DNA of 64,000 nucleotides, from the NCBI GenBank assembly GCA_037389465.1, contig JAZARR010000187.1:248001-312000 (forward strand), given 5' to 3'. The translations under genes and the position numbers were made by a program. The stretch is from Baylisascaris procyonis. Its lineage: Eukaryota; Nematoda; Chromadorea; Rhabditida; Ascarididae. Positions 48,607-64,000 of this stretch are shown one piece after another. Positions within the stretch are counted from its first letter, which is position 1. Every line of letters begins with the position of its first letter. The notes below the pieces were generated by a model, which saw only the letters and a list, made by a program, of their open reading frames with translations, was not told the DNA's origin and made no database searches.

Positions 48607-51600
48607 TCAGCGATGAAATGTATGCAAATCAGAGGTCGGTGTCGTAGGTTGTATTGAAGGTGATCGAGATGAGATGAGGAAGAGTGCTTTCCGAATCGTC
48701 TTTGATTGTTCATATTGACTGCCGATTCGTCTCAAATGATAAGCATTCATCGCTCTCAATGGGGTATGCATTTTGGCACAACATGAGAATGGAAATAGCA
48801 TGAAGAAATGTTTGCGGAATTCTGTATGAATACACATATAAATAATAAAATTGAGTGATGAATGAATAGAATTAGCCGCAATAGCAACATATAGAATTGC
48901 ACCAAGAACACCTTGCGGTAAACCTGTAATCACAGCGCCAAAATATGCCCAATGAGGTAAACACCAAAGAATGAAATATACCAAAACAACAGCCGATAAT
49001 GTTGCCATTAGATTGCGCTCTGTTTTACTCGTCATATTTGTCGATGCAGATGTACTACGCCAATGAACAAGCATTATGACATATGAATAAATAGCTGCAA
49101 ATTACGCAATGTAAATATTTTAGTGATGATCCATATTGATCATCGAATCGACTGCTTTTGCCTTTTATAGTTTTAATAAAAACTATCTGCCTTTTAATTT
49201 ATTATATCCTTGAATTCAATGATCTCGAAGCGTGCAAACCCGCCTAAAAATCCGGGAGAATAGACATTCACTGCGTGAAAGTAGTAATAATATGATGATC
49301 GAAACAATTTAGCCACCATCTGAAAGCTTAAGGGTGGATGTACCAAAAAAAAATCGGTTAACGCGATGCACATAAAAGTAAAAGTAAGAAGTATAGTAAG
49401 AAAAGTAAGAAGTATGCACATTGCCGGAATAGTAAGTTTATCGGGATTGCACTTTAAACAACTAGAAAAATAAAATGATTCAATTAGTTACCGCAGATAA
49501 TGAATGACAATCCGGTGGCGAAAGCAGTGAAGTAAATTGAATAGAAACGAGTCCATCTCGAACCTGAAAACCGTACAGAATTAATCCTCTGCAAATTTCA
49601 GGAAGGTTTCATGTGAAGAACAGGAAGTTTTCTGCAATAGAGGTGGAATTATTGAGCGACGTGAAAAAAAAAAGTGAAAAATTATTGCCTTTTGTAGCGA
49701 AATCCATTTTGAAAATTACTTGTCACTAGCTTTTGTTAATTGTTCTGGACGAGAGTAAAAAGTAAGTTCGAATCCATGCTATAGCATAAGAAAAGAGGAC
49801 GTTTTTTCTTTCTGCTCACCTGTGCTGCATTGTCTAACTCGATCACCATAAGGGAAACCAATAAACATTGCGCCGGTACCGAGTACTGACCACACCACTG
49901 AGAATACGAAATACGCTAATGAACAGCGTCTAACATCCTTAAATGATCAACTTAACACTGAATTGACAGCATGAATACATGGATGAAAAGACCCTGCTGA
50001 TAACCTTTCAAATGGTCCAACATACAGAAATACGAAGAGGAATACAGAAAATTCTTATGCAGAATGGATTGTACACTATAAATCCGGCACAGAGGTTAGA
50101 GAGGATTGATGCCTCTAAACTGTGAAAAGGTTGCAGATGCAAGGCTGCAATTTGTACAGGTATTACAAGGGCTATATTATGTAAGCTTTGATTAAATGAT
50201 TAATTAGACGTTCACTTGTGTCCATTATTTGCTGGCGTTGTTCAATATTCTGAATGTGGTGGTGAACGGATTTTTTCTAGACTCTGATGGATATCAGCAG
50301 GAATATAAATCTTTAAAAAATTTCACTCTTATGCTTGCAACTTTCTATATTTAATGCAACAAATAATCAAGAACATTCGATAGAGCCTAGTGAAGAAATA
50401 GTAACATAGACATTTACTGGCGTCACCATTCCATTTGTTCATGCACTAGTGTTGACTGAAGAAAACTTTCGGTTTTTTTCACCTTTGAGTAACTTTGATT
50501 TTTAAGTTCCTCGAATCTCGCTCAACGGCAGTCACTGAAATTCGAGACCGACGAACTTCCTCCCTTCCCTCTCCTCCTCTCCCTTCGGATGATCAGATAT
50601 TAAAATCTCTCATGAATCATCGTTCTTCGTGTGCACTAGTAAGCAAAGTCGATCTATGACAAAACTTCCCCAGTCCACTGCTGGGAAATGAGTTTTTTTC
50701 ATAGTAATTCGTCATGACGTCAATGAAAATGAAAGTAATTTCGAAATCTTTACTCAAATATCACGCTCTCTCCTAACGATACTGTAATGTATTACAGAAT
50801 CTTCTAATCCACTTCAAGCGGCAACTATTGCATACAATACGGATGACTATATAATATATCAGTGTAACCAACTTCAACAATCAGTCTAAGTATGCTATGT
50901 TCTTTTCAAGAAGCAAGTCAGCAATGTTCGTAATCCCCTAAAATTAAGGCTTTTTGTACAAATTTTCTAAGCACGGAAGGAGATCTACTGCCTTGTTAGC
51001 CTTCTTCTCGAACCCCTCCCTTTTTTCCTCCCCTTTCCCTTCTCTTCCACCTATCCCTCCTCTCCTCCATCCCCCTATTTCTTATTCGCCTATATACTAC
51101 TGAAATGAAAGATGCATTTTAGTCACTAAAAACAAATGAAAAACAAACGCCGAAGAATAATGGTAGCCGTTATGAAGAACCCCTATTATAACAAAGAAAC
51201 TCACCAGCTTACGGTATTGTACAGGAAATTTCACACATATTAAACGTTCGACTGCAATAGAGAGCATTGCTATTTGACCGATGTGAATGCTAAATATTGA
51301 CGGCGTACCAACTGCCATGCATAAAGTTGCGTCAAAACTTTTGGATGCAATTAGGATCTCATTTGTGATTATACGTATAGCAAGGCCGATCCCTGAAAAA
51401 TAGTAAGGAATATGGTTGACAGTCATTGACGTGAAGAAAGAGCATAGATGAGGGGAAAGGTAAGGAGATGGTGGTGGGAGGATGAAGAAGGGGGAGGGGC
51501 AGGAAAAGATGGTGCAGTTGGACTTCAGTCTATGTGAAAGAAACCATGAAGGAAAAAGCTGGTCGATAAACGCATTTTTTATTTCGCCCCTCCTCGCTCG

Positions 51601-52456
51601 TCTTGAAATTATCGTTATAGTATTATTATGACATCATCTTTCTGGATTTTTCGTGTCACAATAGTACTAAACAGTGACGAGAACATTACCATTCGGAGTT
51701 TGCTCCTTCACGGTCAGTAACGAAGACTTCACAACTTAGCACTAAATTATATTAAAAACATTAAAATTACTTTTCTCTCATATAGAGTTAGGAACCTTAG
51801 TTAAATGGCAATAAATAAAAAGGTTAATTATTAAATGTCACGAACATCGGAGATTTAATAACTTTTTTGGGTTTTTCAGATCTGATTTTATAAATATCCT
51901 CTTACTTATGAAAATGATTTGCACTAATTTTTGCATATGCCAAATGTGACGATGATGAAAATGTCGGCTTCTATTTTATTGAAATATTCACTTCTTGATA
52001 AACATTTTTGTTACCTGTTCACTTATGTAATAAAATATTCACTAATGCAGTTGTATTGCATTTTATTACCTGGATTATCTGGAAAATTTCTAACTTGTTT
52101 CACTCTTCATTGTATCTATAAAGTATGAACCCTTATGCGCATATATTTGAGTGTACTTTCTTGCTTGCCAAGATTAAAATTTTCGCGAATCCGACAGAAC
52201 TGAAGATTGAGCCGGGATTCGAGAACAATTCCCCCCAACCCCCCTCACTCCCCTCCGTAATATGCAATAAGAAGTTCACGTTACCGATGAATAAATCTGC
52301 GAAAGCTAATTGAGCGATTAGCATATTCGATGTATTGTTACGCATTGCCGAAAATCGAAAAATAACAATCAATATTGGAATATTACTTAGAATTGATAAT
52401 GCAGCAATAGGCATACGAGCGAATCGTGTAACAATTTGCGTTATTTTATCGGACAT
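48607..52456 (-). CDS. Seven-transmembrane receptor, srsx-like, copy 2
   Basis: Exons 52456-52285, 51392-51205, 49937-49820, 49563-49492 and 49094-48607, with phases 1,0,1,1, give 345 aa. Intron positions and the sizes of exons 1, 3 and 4 (172, 118, 72 nt) equal those of copy 1, so the two are tandem duplicates. Visible: segment 2 LAFADLFIG, segment 3 TLCMAVGTP to VERLICVKFPVQYRKL, loop Cys VRQCSTG, segment 6 ILWCLPHWAYF, and segment 7 NFIIYMCIHTEFRKHF. Unlike copy 1, the segment-1 GN motif is changed to SN (SILSNIPILIVIF). The cytoplasmic tail is longer, with SCCAK near the membrane (possible palmitoylation) and a Ser/Thr-rich end (SSRSPSIQPTTPTS). The ATG lies 6 bases after a tttgcag acceptor. 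Ligand unknown. Confidence 0.85.
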
Positions 52457-52462
52457 TTTTAG

Positions 52463-52470
52463 CTGCAAAT
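52463..52470 (-). other. Candidate spliced-leader acceptor of receptor copy 2
   Basis: Minus-strand atttgcag followed by CTAAAA and the ATG. The protein aligns with copy 1 from this ATG, so no upstream coding exon is needed. A 5'UTR intron is the alternative. Confidence 0.5.
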
Positions 52471-52897
52471 TATTTAAACAAATCTGTGATATGTAAGCCG
52501 TTTCCCAATGCATTCATACGAAATAAATGTTTACGAATCAACTACGATAATGTACAATATGAATAGAAGCATATTTACCGTATTCCTCCATTACAGGCTC
52601 TGTCCCATTATCCATCTGACGCATTCTCGTCCTCCTCATTTTTTCACAATATTTCTTTCGAATAAAAGTCCATCTCAGAAAAATTACGGATAAAAAGTTG
52701 AAATTTGCAAACGGTTCAACTTTCCGAGTTTTGAGGAGCTGGAAAGCTATAAACTTCAGAATTTATAGATGAAAAAAATCTGATAGACAAGATGAAGATG
52801 TGAGGATGAAAACAAACAATTGCGCGGATGGGAGGTTGCGCGCGGTTCCCTTTCACGTTTGTGTGTGTTACATAGAGGGTGGGGCGATGCCTTCCCT

Positions 52898-53790
52898 CTT
52901 TATGTGTGGTACAAAGGAGACGCGAGCGAAGCCCCTTGATCTAGGCAGTGGTCGAACATGTGTACTATTTGATAGATTCAATTTAATTCAATATAACCCA
53001 ATTCAGTCTATTTTTATACTGCTTTAGCCCACAAACCTCATAGCAATTACAACCGATTTTTGAAGGAACTCCTCATGACTAGACAGGGTTAGGAATTTGA
53101 TTGAGAATGGGGCTCGAAACTCGACAAACCTTACAAAACTCCGGACGGGCGCTGGAGGTCGAATCTGCGTACTATTTCATCAAGCTGCTTTAGCCCACCA
53201 ATCCCATATCAACTGCGATTGATCTTTGATCCCCATGATTGGCGAGGGTTTGGAGAATGATTGAGAAGGGGCCCCGAAATGTCACAAACCTTACAAAACT
53301 CCCGATGCGTGCTGTGGATCGAACCCGGGTGCTGTTTCACCAAGCTGCTGTAGCCCACCAATCCCATATCAACTGCGATTGATCTTTGATCCCCATGATT
53401 GGCGAAGGTTTGGAGAATGATTGAGAAGGGGCCCCGAAATGTCACAAACCTTACAAAACCCCCGATGCGTGCTGTGGATCGAACATGCGACCCGCTACTG
53501 AGAGTCGGACGCCTTACCTATCAAGCCACACCATGGCATTTGCCAACCCTGTTTGTGCATCTGAATAGCTAAGGTTTGAGGAATGCGTGCTATGTGTTGG
53601 TTTACCAGGAACATAAAGTTGTTTTTCTTCGTTTAGTATTCTTTTTTCGCCAAAAACTTTGAAAATCATGCTACGGTTCCCTTGGTTACAGGTGTGATAA
53701 TTGGTGGGTACTATGCTCAGCGTGTTGATTATGCTATGTAGGTGGTCGCTTGGCTTTATGAAATGTAGGAGCTGCTGTGTGACATTAGTA
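52898..53790 (-). mobile_element. Composite tRNA-like repeat, copy R3
   Basis: Begins TATGTGTGGTACAAAGGAGA and carries subunits with GATCGAACC-type motifs. Two neighbouring subunits, starting at 53181 and 53341, are almost identical 160-bp copies. Next comes a tRNA-like segment (minus, about 53538-53466, with TGGCTTGATAGGTAAGGCG and TGTTCGATCC), then the tail shared with R1 and R2 extended to TGTGACATTAG. It lies 0.45 kb upstream of receptor copy 2. Confidence 0.7.
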
Positions 53791-57851
<4,061 letters not shown>

Positions 57852-58680
57852 ACTTTTATGTGTGGTACAAAGGAGACGCGAGCGAAGCCCCTTGATCTAG
57901 GCAGTGGTCGAACATGTGTACTATTTGATAGATTCAATTTAATTCACTATAACCCAATTCAGTCTATTCTTTATACTGCTTTAGCCCACAAACCTCATAG
58001 CAATTACAACCGATTTTTGAAGGAACTCTCCATGACTAGACGGGGTTAGGAATTTGATTGAGAATGGGGCTCGAAACTCGACAAACCTTACAAAACTCCC
58101 GACGGGCGCTGGGGGTCGAACCTGCGTACTATTTCATCAAGCTGCTTTAGCCCACCAATCTCATATCAACTGCGACTGATCTTTGATCCCCATGACTGAG
58201 GTGGGTTTGGAGAATGATTGAGAAGGGACCCCGAAATGACACAAATCTTACAAAACTCCCGATGCGTGCTGGGGATCGAACCTGGGTACTGTTTCATCAA
58301 GCTGCTTTAGCCCACCAATTCCATGTCAACTGCGACGGTGCGGGCTGGGGATCGAACCTGCGATCTGCCGACTTGAGGTAGGACGCCTTACCAATTAGGC
58401 CACATGGCCACGCGCGTTAGCTCGATTTGCGCTTCTGAATAGCTAAGGTTTGAAGAATGCGTGCTATGTGTTGGTTTACCAGGAACATAAAGTTGTTTTT
58501 CTTCGTTTATATTCTTTTTTCGCCAAAGACTTTGAAAATCATGTTATGGTCTTACTTCGTTTTCCGTTAGTTACAAATGTGATGACTGGTGGATAGTATG
58601 CTGAGCATGTTGATTATACTATGTAAAGGTCGCCTTGCTTTATGAAATGTAAGAAAGGAACTGTTACGTGACATTAGCAC
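57852..58680 (-). mobile_element. Composite tRNA-like repeat, copy R4
   Basis: Very close to R3 from TATGTGTGGTACAAAGGAGA onward but with different subunit content. Its tRNA-like segment (minus, about 58410-58338) is the best preserved: GTGGCCTAATTGGTAAGGCG (A box), then AGGTTCGATCC (B box, 58359-58349). The D-arm and overall order look like eukaryotic tRNA-Arg, but the anticodon stem pairs at only about three of five positions. The tail ends GTGACATTAGC as in R3. Confidence 0.7.
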
Positions 58681-59812
58681 ATATTATGAATTTTTTTCAA
58701 GGAATTGAGCATAAATCTAAGTACAAGTATATTTGCCAAAAAGTTTATCACTTGACATAAGCTCAAATGATAACGCTTATCAAATGTTTTGCAAAAAAAA
58801 AAAGAAAAAAGCTGTGGATTTTGTGTTTTTCAATGATGATTGATGTTTATGATGCGTTAGAGATTATAATATTTTTGGGTAGATGATTTATTGCATATTT
58901 TCGATTTTCAATGAGCAAAACTTTGCTTTTTTTTCTCTTGAAAAAGTTAGAAAATGAATGGATAGAGGAGTTTGAGATGAGTGGCGGAGATGAGGAGAAC
59001 AAATGTATACATTGACTTTTTTCGGTCTATTTGCAATGTGTTTAAATAGCTAAATATACTTTATTGGTTCTGTTCGACATAATTTTCATTTTTGAAAAAA
59101 GGACGTTGAGATAAAAATAAAGAGTTGCAAAATGTGATCAATTGAACTGAATTGAAATATATGATGAATACTGCATTATGTTCTTTGGAATGGTATAGGA
59201 ACGTACTTGCATGAGCAACCGTCTGCAACACGGTTTCGGAGTGTTGATGCATTGGATTCCTATCTGTGTGAATTAGTAGCCTTCGCCCAATCCTTTTTAG
59301 TCAGTAATTTAACTTGTTGCTATAACTGTGCTATTATTATCAATCACTTTACAGCTAAACATTCATTTAGTCATAAAACAGTTTAAAAATATTTATTCCA
59401 CAATGGGTGGAATTATGGGTGAGAATGTAAGATGGCTGGATATTTGACCAAGGCTTTAGATTGAAAATCAATGTGAATGAAGGACAAAGTAAGAAAGCAT
59501 TTTAGAGGAAACTCTTTCATTGTAATTGGAAATCGATTTGCATTCATAAAATAATAAAGCTTTCATCGATTTGCTAATTGAAAGCATTCTAATCGCAAAT
59601 CAACAAGTTTAGAGTAGGTTTTTATCAGTGATAACCGAAGTAAACAGTATGCAGATTTATCTAGTCACAATTTTATGAACGTTTTTTTCATGATAGCCGT
59701 TTTTATGAATATAGTTTCAAATCGTAAACAATTTTTCGCCAAGATTGGATAAGATTTTTTTCCGCGAAGAAAAGCTTTATTTTATTTTAAAAATATATCT
59801 GCATATTTTTAG
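58681..59812. other. Upstream region of the TBC gene
   Basis: AT-rich sequence without recognised exons or repeats. It presumably holds the promoter, but no element could be pinned down. Confidence 0.4.
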
Positions 59813-62800
59813 ATGCTTCCATCAGCGTCTTCATCATCCACTTCACCACCTTCAACCAAACGTCTTGCAGGCTTCATTAACAAGGTTAGTTAAGCTTTGT
59901 AACCATATTTCTATCGCATACTTAACTAGCTCCACTTAACCCAGTTTGAATGTTACTCCTATCCCTGAAATATTGGTTGAACTTTGTGTTACTATACTGT
60001 GGGGAATTACGATAGAGGGAAGAGGTTAGATCGGCATTCCCATAGGAAAGAGTCGAAAAAGTTTGATTGACTCGGAAGAGACGGCGTATTTAAAGTTGAA
60101 TATTTCAATCCAGATAGTTTCCGTACCCGGCATGTGGGCAACTGTGTACAGCAATGTGGGCAAGAAAATAGCAAATAGGGAATGCAGCTGTAAACATAAC
60201 TGTAAAATAACAATGACAAGTCAGTGGATGCAAGCAAACAATAATTTGTTGTCAGTAATACAGTAAGTAGGGATCTATTTATGTAAGCATTTTTATTGAA
60301 ACATATAGTTTTTTTTTTTGTTTTGTTTTACAGGTTGAGCAACGCGCATTGGGAGGTCCATGTCGACGGCGTTATTGGTTTGCTTTGAGTGATGATTCGC
60401 CATATTTCTACTGGTATAAAAATAAAGGCGATATAACGTGCTTGGGACGTATCTCACTTTCGGGTGCCGCATTTACGTTCGATCCTCGTGAAACAGGAAC
60501 ATTCGAAATTCAGTACGTTTGCTTTTAATTTAAAGATTAAGAGAGCATGGCTGTCGAATTACGGAGGGGGGAGAGGGGCATTCGGAAGGAGAGGAGGACA
60601 ACGACTGAGGCGACGTCCCTCTATCCTGCGCGGGTATGAACAATAGACAGCTTTTATACCAATAAAGCTTTCTTTCTATCCTTCAAGCATTACAATTTCA
60701 GCAGCATGTCGTAACCATATCAAACCTTTAACACATCCTTATTTGAAAGAAATGAGATCATTATATAAGCGGTTCATTCACCAGAAAAAAGCCTTTCTAT
60801 AACTTTCTATATAGCCTTCTTAGTTGAGTAAGACTATTTTAAGCAGTAGAACATGCAAAAATTTTGTTCTTCCGATTGTATTTTGATGAAGTTTTCAATT
60901 TTCTTTTTGTTTATTTAGAATTGGATAGCATTACTTATTACAGGTGAATCCGGAAATTCCTTTCAGGTGAATCTTGACTCTTCTTACTTCAACTATGGGA
61001 AGGTTTTAGTGGGAAATAAGTGAGAGAGGAGATTGGCCATTCATGTATTGTTCAACTACTTCATTCCTTACCTTTTTTGCTATCAAGGGCGCTTCTCACT
61101 GATCGCTAACCAATTCGTTGAGAAGTTTCAAGTGTCTTGTTTCTTTTCCGTTTCTTATATCTAAAAGTCACTTACCCTTCTATATTTATAAACTGTTCTA
61201 TTTCAACCATCTATCAGTATAAGTTTGCATTTTCTTACATAAAATTTATTTTGATTGAAAAAAATAACGGAAAAAATAGGATTAAAAAATCAATGAAAAG
61301 TGAATTATTTACAGTGTAAATGATGAGGTACATATTTTGGAAACGGGTGACAATAAATCGCGTCTTCAATGGCTTCGACAATTGCAAAATAATCGACGAA
61401 AACACTACGAACGAGAAAATATCGATGATATATTAAAAGTTGTAAGTGTTGAATTCATTTATTCGTTGTCACTAATCAATATTTATATAAAGAATAAGAT
61501 TTGAATTATCATAGATGATCGAGGATCTATCATCAAATCTAATCGTGGATATATCACTTTAAAAATGCACAAAAATCGTTTATCGTCTAATATTCGACGA
61601 GATTGGTTTCCCTCATATTTTATTTTAAAGCAGACACAGCAGCTGTAGCTTTTCATCACATTTGCTCAGGGAATTAGCCGTCGGCTTAATTGCTCTTTTT
61701 TCCTCGGTAATGTCGTTATTGCAAGATGGGTGGTGCAATCTCCCGAATTCACTATGAAAGAGCTATAAGATCGACTAGATCGACTCCAATTTAGGTGGAT
61801 GCTTTAATCGGCGGAATTGTCCGGTCTGCCTTCATACTCTTAAAGGAAGGATTTCCTCAAGAGCTGCGATTCAGATAAAGAAGTATTCCTTCGTAAGCTG
61901 CATCCAGCAGTGTCCTTATCATTGATTCGTTATGTTGACTGCTTTTTGATGGCCATAAGCTGTTTTACATTCATAGTACTCTTCCTGCCAGTACTTTTCG
62001 AGAAGGATGTTTATGCGTCCTCAGTGAGAACAAGGAAGAATAGATGAGTTCGAAGTGTAGTTCCACTAAGGGCTTCGTTGCCTATGATGTAAGCGTTCTA
62101 ACACTTTTTTGATCTAATATGTATGATATATAGTAGACGTGAGCTAACTAATGTGCAGGTGGTTTCTTCGAAGCAAAAAGTCCATTCGTTCAAACAAAAG
62201 TCATCTGTTTAGGAATCTGCTCTACCCAAATTGTTAGATTCCAAAGGTGCAATTTCTTCGTGAAACCTTCTAACGTTGCAATCTCCATTAGAAAAAGTTC
62301 TCGAAGTGAGATTGTCCTGTAAATTTTCTACTCAATAAGAAGTAGTTTATTGTATTATAGGAAATAGTATCACTATCATCACATTCTTGTGAGGATGGTG
62401 ATCAATGCTCAAATGAAGGATATAGTGCAAGGATGATTGATACGGAACGAGCTCAAGAAGTAGTTGTACCCGGACCATTGGAAGAGAGATCCCTCGAGGA
62501 TGAAATGTTCGAAGCGGTTTGTTATTATTTTTATTATTTTCATTATTTTCGCATTGGTTTATTTTTTTCACCTATCTGATTGGATAATTTGTTATCTTTT
62601 TGATATATGTGTGTAATTGACGATATGCGGTGATTGGGAATATTGTTTGCGTTGGTATGATGAAAATAAAACGTTGTGAGTTTATGATTGGGAAAGAAAA
62701 AAAAATTTCAGACGCATTCAACATTTTATTTAAATTCAAATGGAGAGTTGAATGCGAAGAGTCTTGAGATGCCATCTCCTATTCCGCCAAACACCGATCT

Positions 62801-63965
62801 ATTGAAGAGTGCTGAAGAAATTCTCGGAAAAATAGCCGATGAGACGAAAGCGTTAGAGGCACCTGCGAAACGGGTGATCGGAAAGGCGAGAGCTTCGTTC
62901 CGGTTTGCTTTACATTCTTTTACTCTTTGTTTTTGCGAGACTTCTAAACGGATTTGGTATCATGGAGTAGTATGGGAAATCACAGATACCTACAGGAAAT
63001 CGGGCTTCATCGAAACCTCTATTAGCCCCCTTTTTCTCTTCTCATTGAATTTAAAATATTTTTTTCCAAATATGCTTTGTAAAGTTTGATAATATACTGT
63101 CTCTCATGTATTGCAAATGTGGATTTTTCTGTTATGTTGATTGGACGTTGTTTTCTTTGAATATTTGGGAATCCAGAATAAAATGCAATATGAGCGTCGT
63201 ATTCCATCGCACCTCTTTCTGTTCTTCCTATACAGCTTCTCAATTTCATGATTTTATTTATTTTATTTTATTGATTTATTTTATGATTCATAAATTTGCA
63301 TTTTTTTGATAATTTTAATTGTTTTTTGTGGTACCAAAATTCCTCCCCCCCCCCCCCCCCCAAAAAAAAATGAGAGGGAAAGAGGTTTTATGATGAGATC
63401 CAATAGTGGCGTAAGGTGCTTTTTATCTTGGAATTTGCGGATTTGTTTAATAAATGATATAGTTTTTCTAAAATATTTTCAATATTTTAGGCTACCATCA
63501 TTTTCTGGATCTTCATCGGGGCCATGCGAACAATGTAAAATAGTAAGTGTTCCTCTTCTATTAATTTTGGTATATGTGGAATTATTAATCCAATCTTTGT
63601 TTTGTTTGATATTTTTAAGGCATTTGTCATTCATAGAAGTATCTTTCCTCTCCTTGCCCTCCCCCTTGCCCTCACCCAATCCTCCATCAGGTTCTTCTAA
63701 TCGTGAAAGTGGGTTTGCAGACTTACTTCCTCAAAAACTCGATTAGACACCAAATACATCTCTATAATTCAAATCATTAGTCTCTAATCGATGTTTCAAA
63801 GCCGTTATTTGAAAGCGTAAATAAATGTTAATTTCAGTTGGTCGGTATCGTAAATGAATTGAAAGATCGATGCTATGAGTTGACAGACGAAGTGGGCGCA
63901 AATCAAGATATGGTCACCGTTTTAAGGCAGACACTCATCAAGGCAAATCATCAGATCGAAATTTT
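59813..63965 (+). CDS. tbc-2: TBC1D2/tbc-2-type Rab GTPase-activating protein, N-terminal part
   Basis: Exons 59813-59884, 60334-60512, 61315-61441, 62361-62516, 62712-62902, 63491-63542 and 63838-63965 join in phase and give about 302 residues. The last donor (ATTTT|gttagt) is 35 bases from the edge. Residues about 17-110 form a PH domain: RLAGFINK, RRRYWFALSD, FYWYKNKGDI, LGRISL, and the closing helix SRLQWLRQLQ with the invariant Trp. An acidic linker follows, then a predicted coiled coil (LVGIVNELKDRCYELTDEV, then ANQDMVTVLRQTL), as in TBC1D2 (Armus) and C. elegans TBC-2. There the PH domain and coiled coil precede a C-terminal TBC domain that switches off Rab5/Rab7-type GTPases on endosomes. 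The TBC domain would lie beyond the window, so the assignment rests on the N-terminal layout. The ATG follows a tttttag acceptor directly. Confidence 0.72.
63346..63361. repeat. Poly-C run followed by poly-A in a tbc-2 intron
   Basis: About 16 C, then nine A. A simple tract. Confidence 0.9.
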
Positions 63966-64000
63966 GTTAGTTCTTTTCTTATTTTTGTTTGTTGTTTCCT

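Noticed and set aside
52800..53027. Shared protein FMCGTKETRAKPLDLG at 52.9 and 57.9 kb
   Set aside because: It is the translated start of the R3/R4 repeat. The frame ends in repeat sequence and is not kept in R1 or R2.

Overview
The window is eukaryotic, AT-rich and gene-poor, and looks like nematode DNA. Three things point there: a Patched-related (PTR) protein gene, two receptor genes of the srsx type, and introns that end in TTTCAG-like acceptors, several of which sit 0 to 13 bases before a start codon, as expected for spliced-leader trans-splicing. Introns are long (0.1 to 3.3 kb), and large (TA)n blocks and repeat families fill much of the space. The species cannot be told from the sequence; a parasitic nematode is a guess.

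Layout. 0-11.1 kb: minus strand, first six exons (308 residues) of a PTR protein, running off or skipping past the left edge; its first intron holds a 58-bp satellite-like array and a strong 94-base exon that would break the frame. 11.1-27.6 kb: no convincing gene; low-complexity AT tracts, an interrupted (TA)n block, a three-copy dispersed repeat, and degenerate coding-like patches. 27.8-29.1 kb: plus strand, complete three-exon Nudix gene of the CoA-diphosphatase type (238 aa). 30.4-31.2 kb: minus strand, a two-exon gene for a small secreted protein with an amidation/dibasic site, probably a peptide precursor. 33.3 kb: a strong 19-base-pair hairpin. 36.6-43.2 kb and 48.6-52.5 kb: minus strand, two tandem paralogous seven-transmembrane receptors with the same five-exon structure. 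43.3 kb: a decayed LINE reverse-transcriptase fragment. 39.9-58.7 kb: four copies, all in one orientation, of a composite repeat with a tRNA-like segment. 59.8 kb to the right edge: plus strand, start of a TBC1D2/tbc-2-type gene (PH domain and first coiled-coil part).

The genes do not form an evident pathway: a sterol-sensing-domain membrane protein, a CoA-pool enzyme, a probable peptide hormone, two chemosensory or peptide receptors, and a Rab GTPase-activating protein. The only clear local relationship is the receptor tandem duplication. Exon models were built by hand from splice signals, reading-frame phase and family resemblance; every junction given keeps the frame. No database search was possible.
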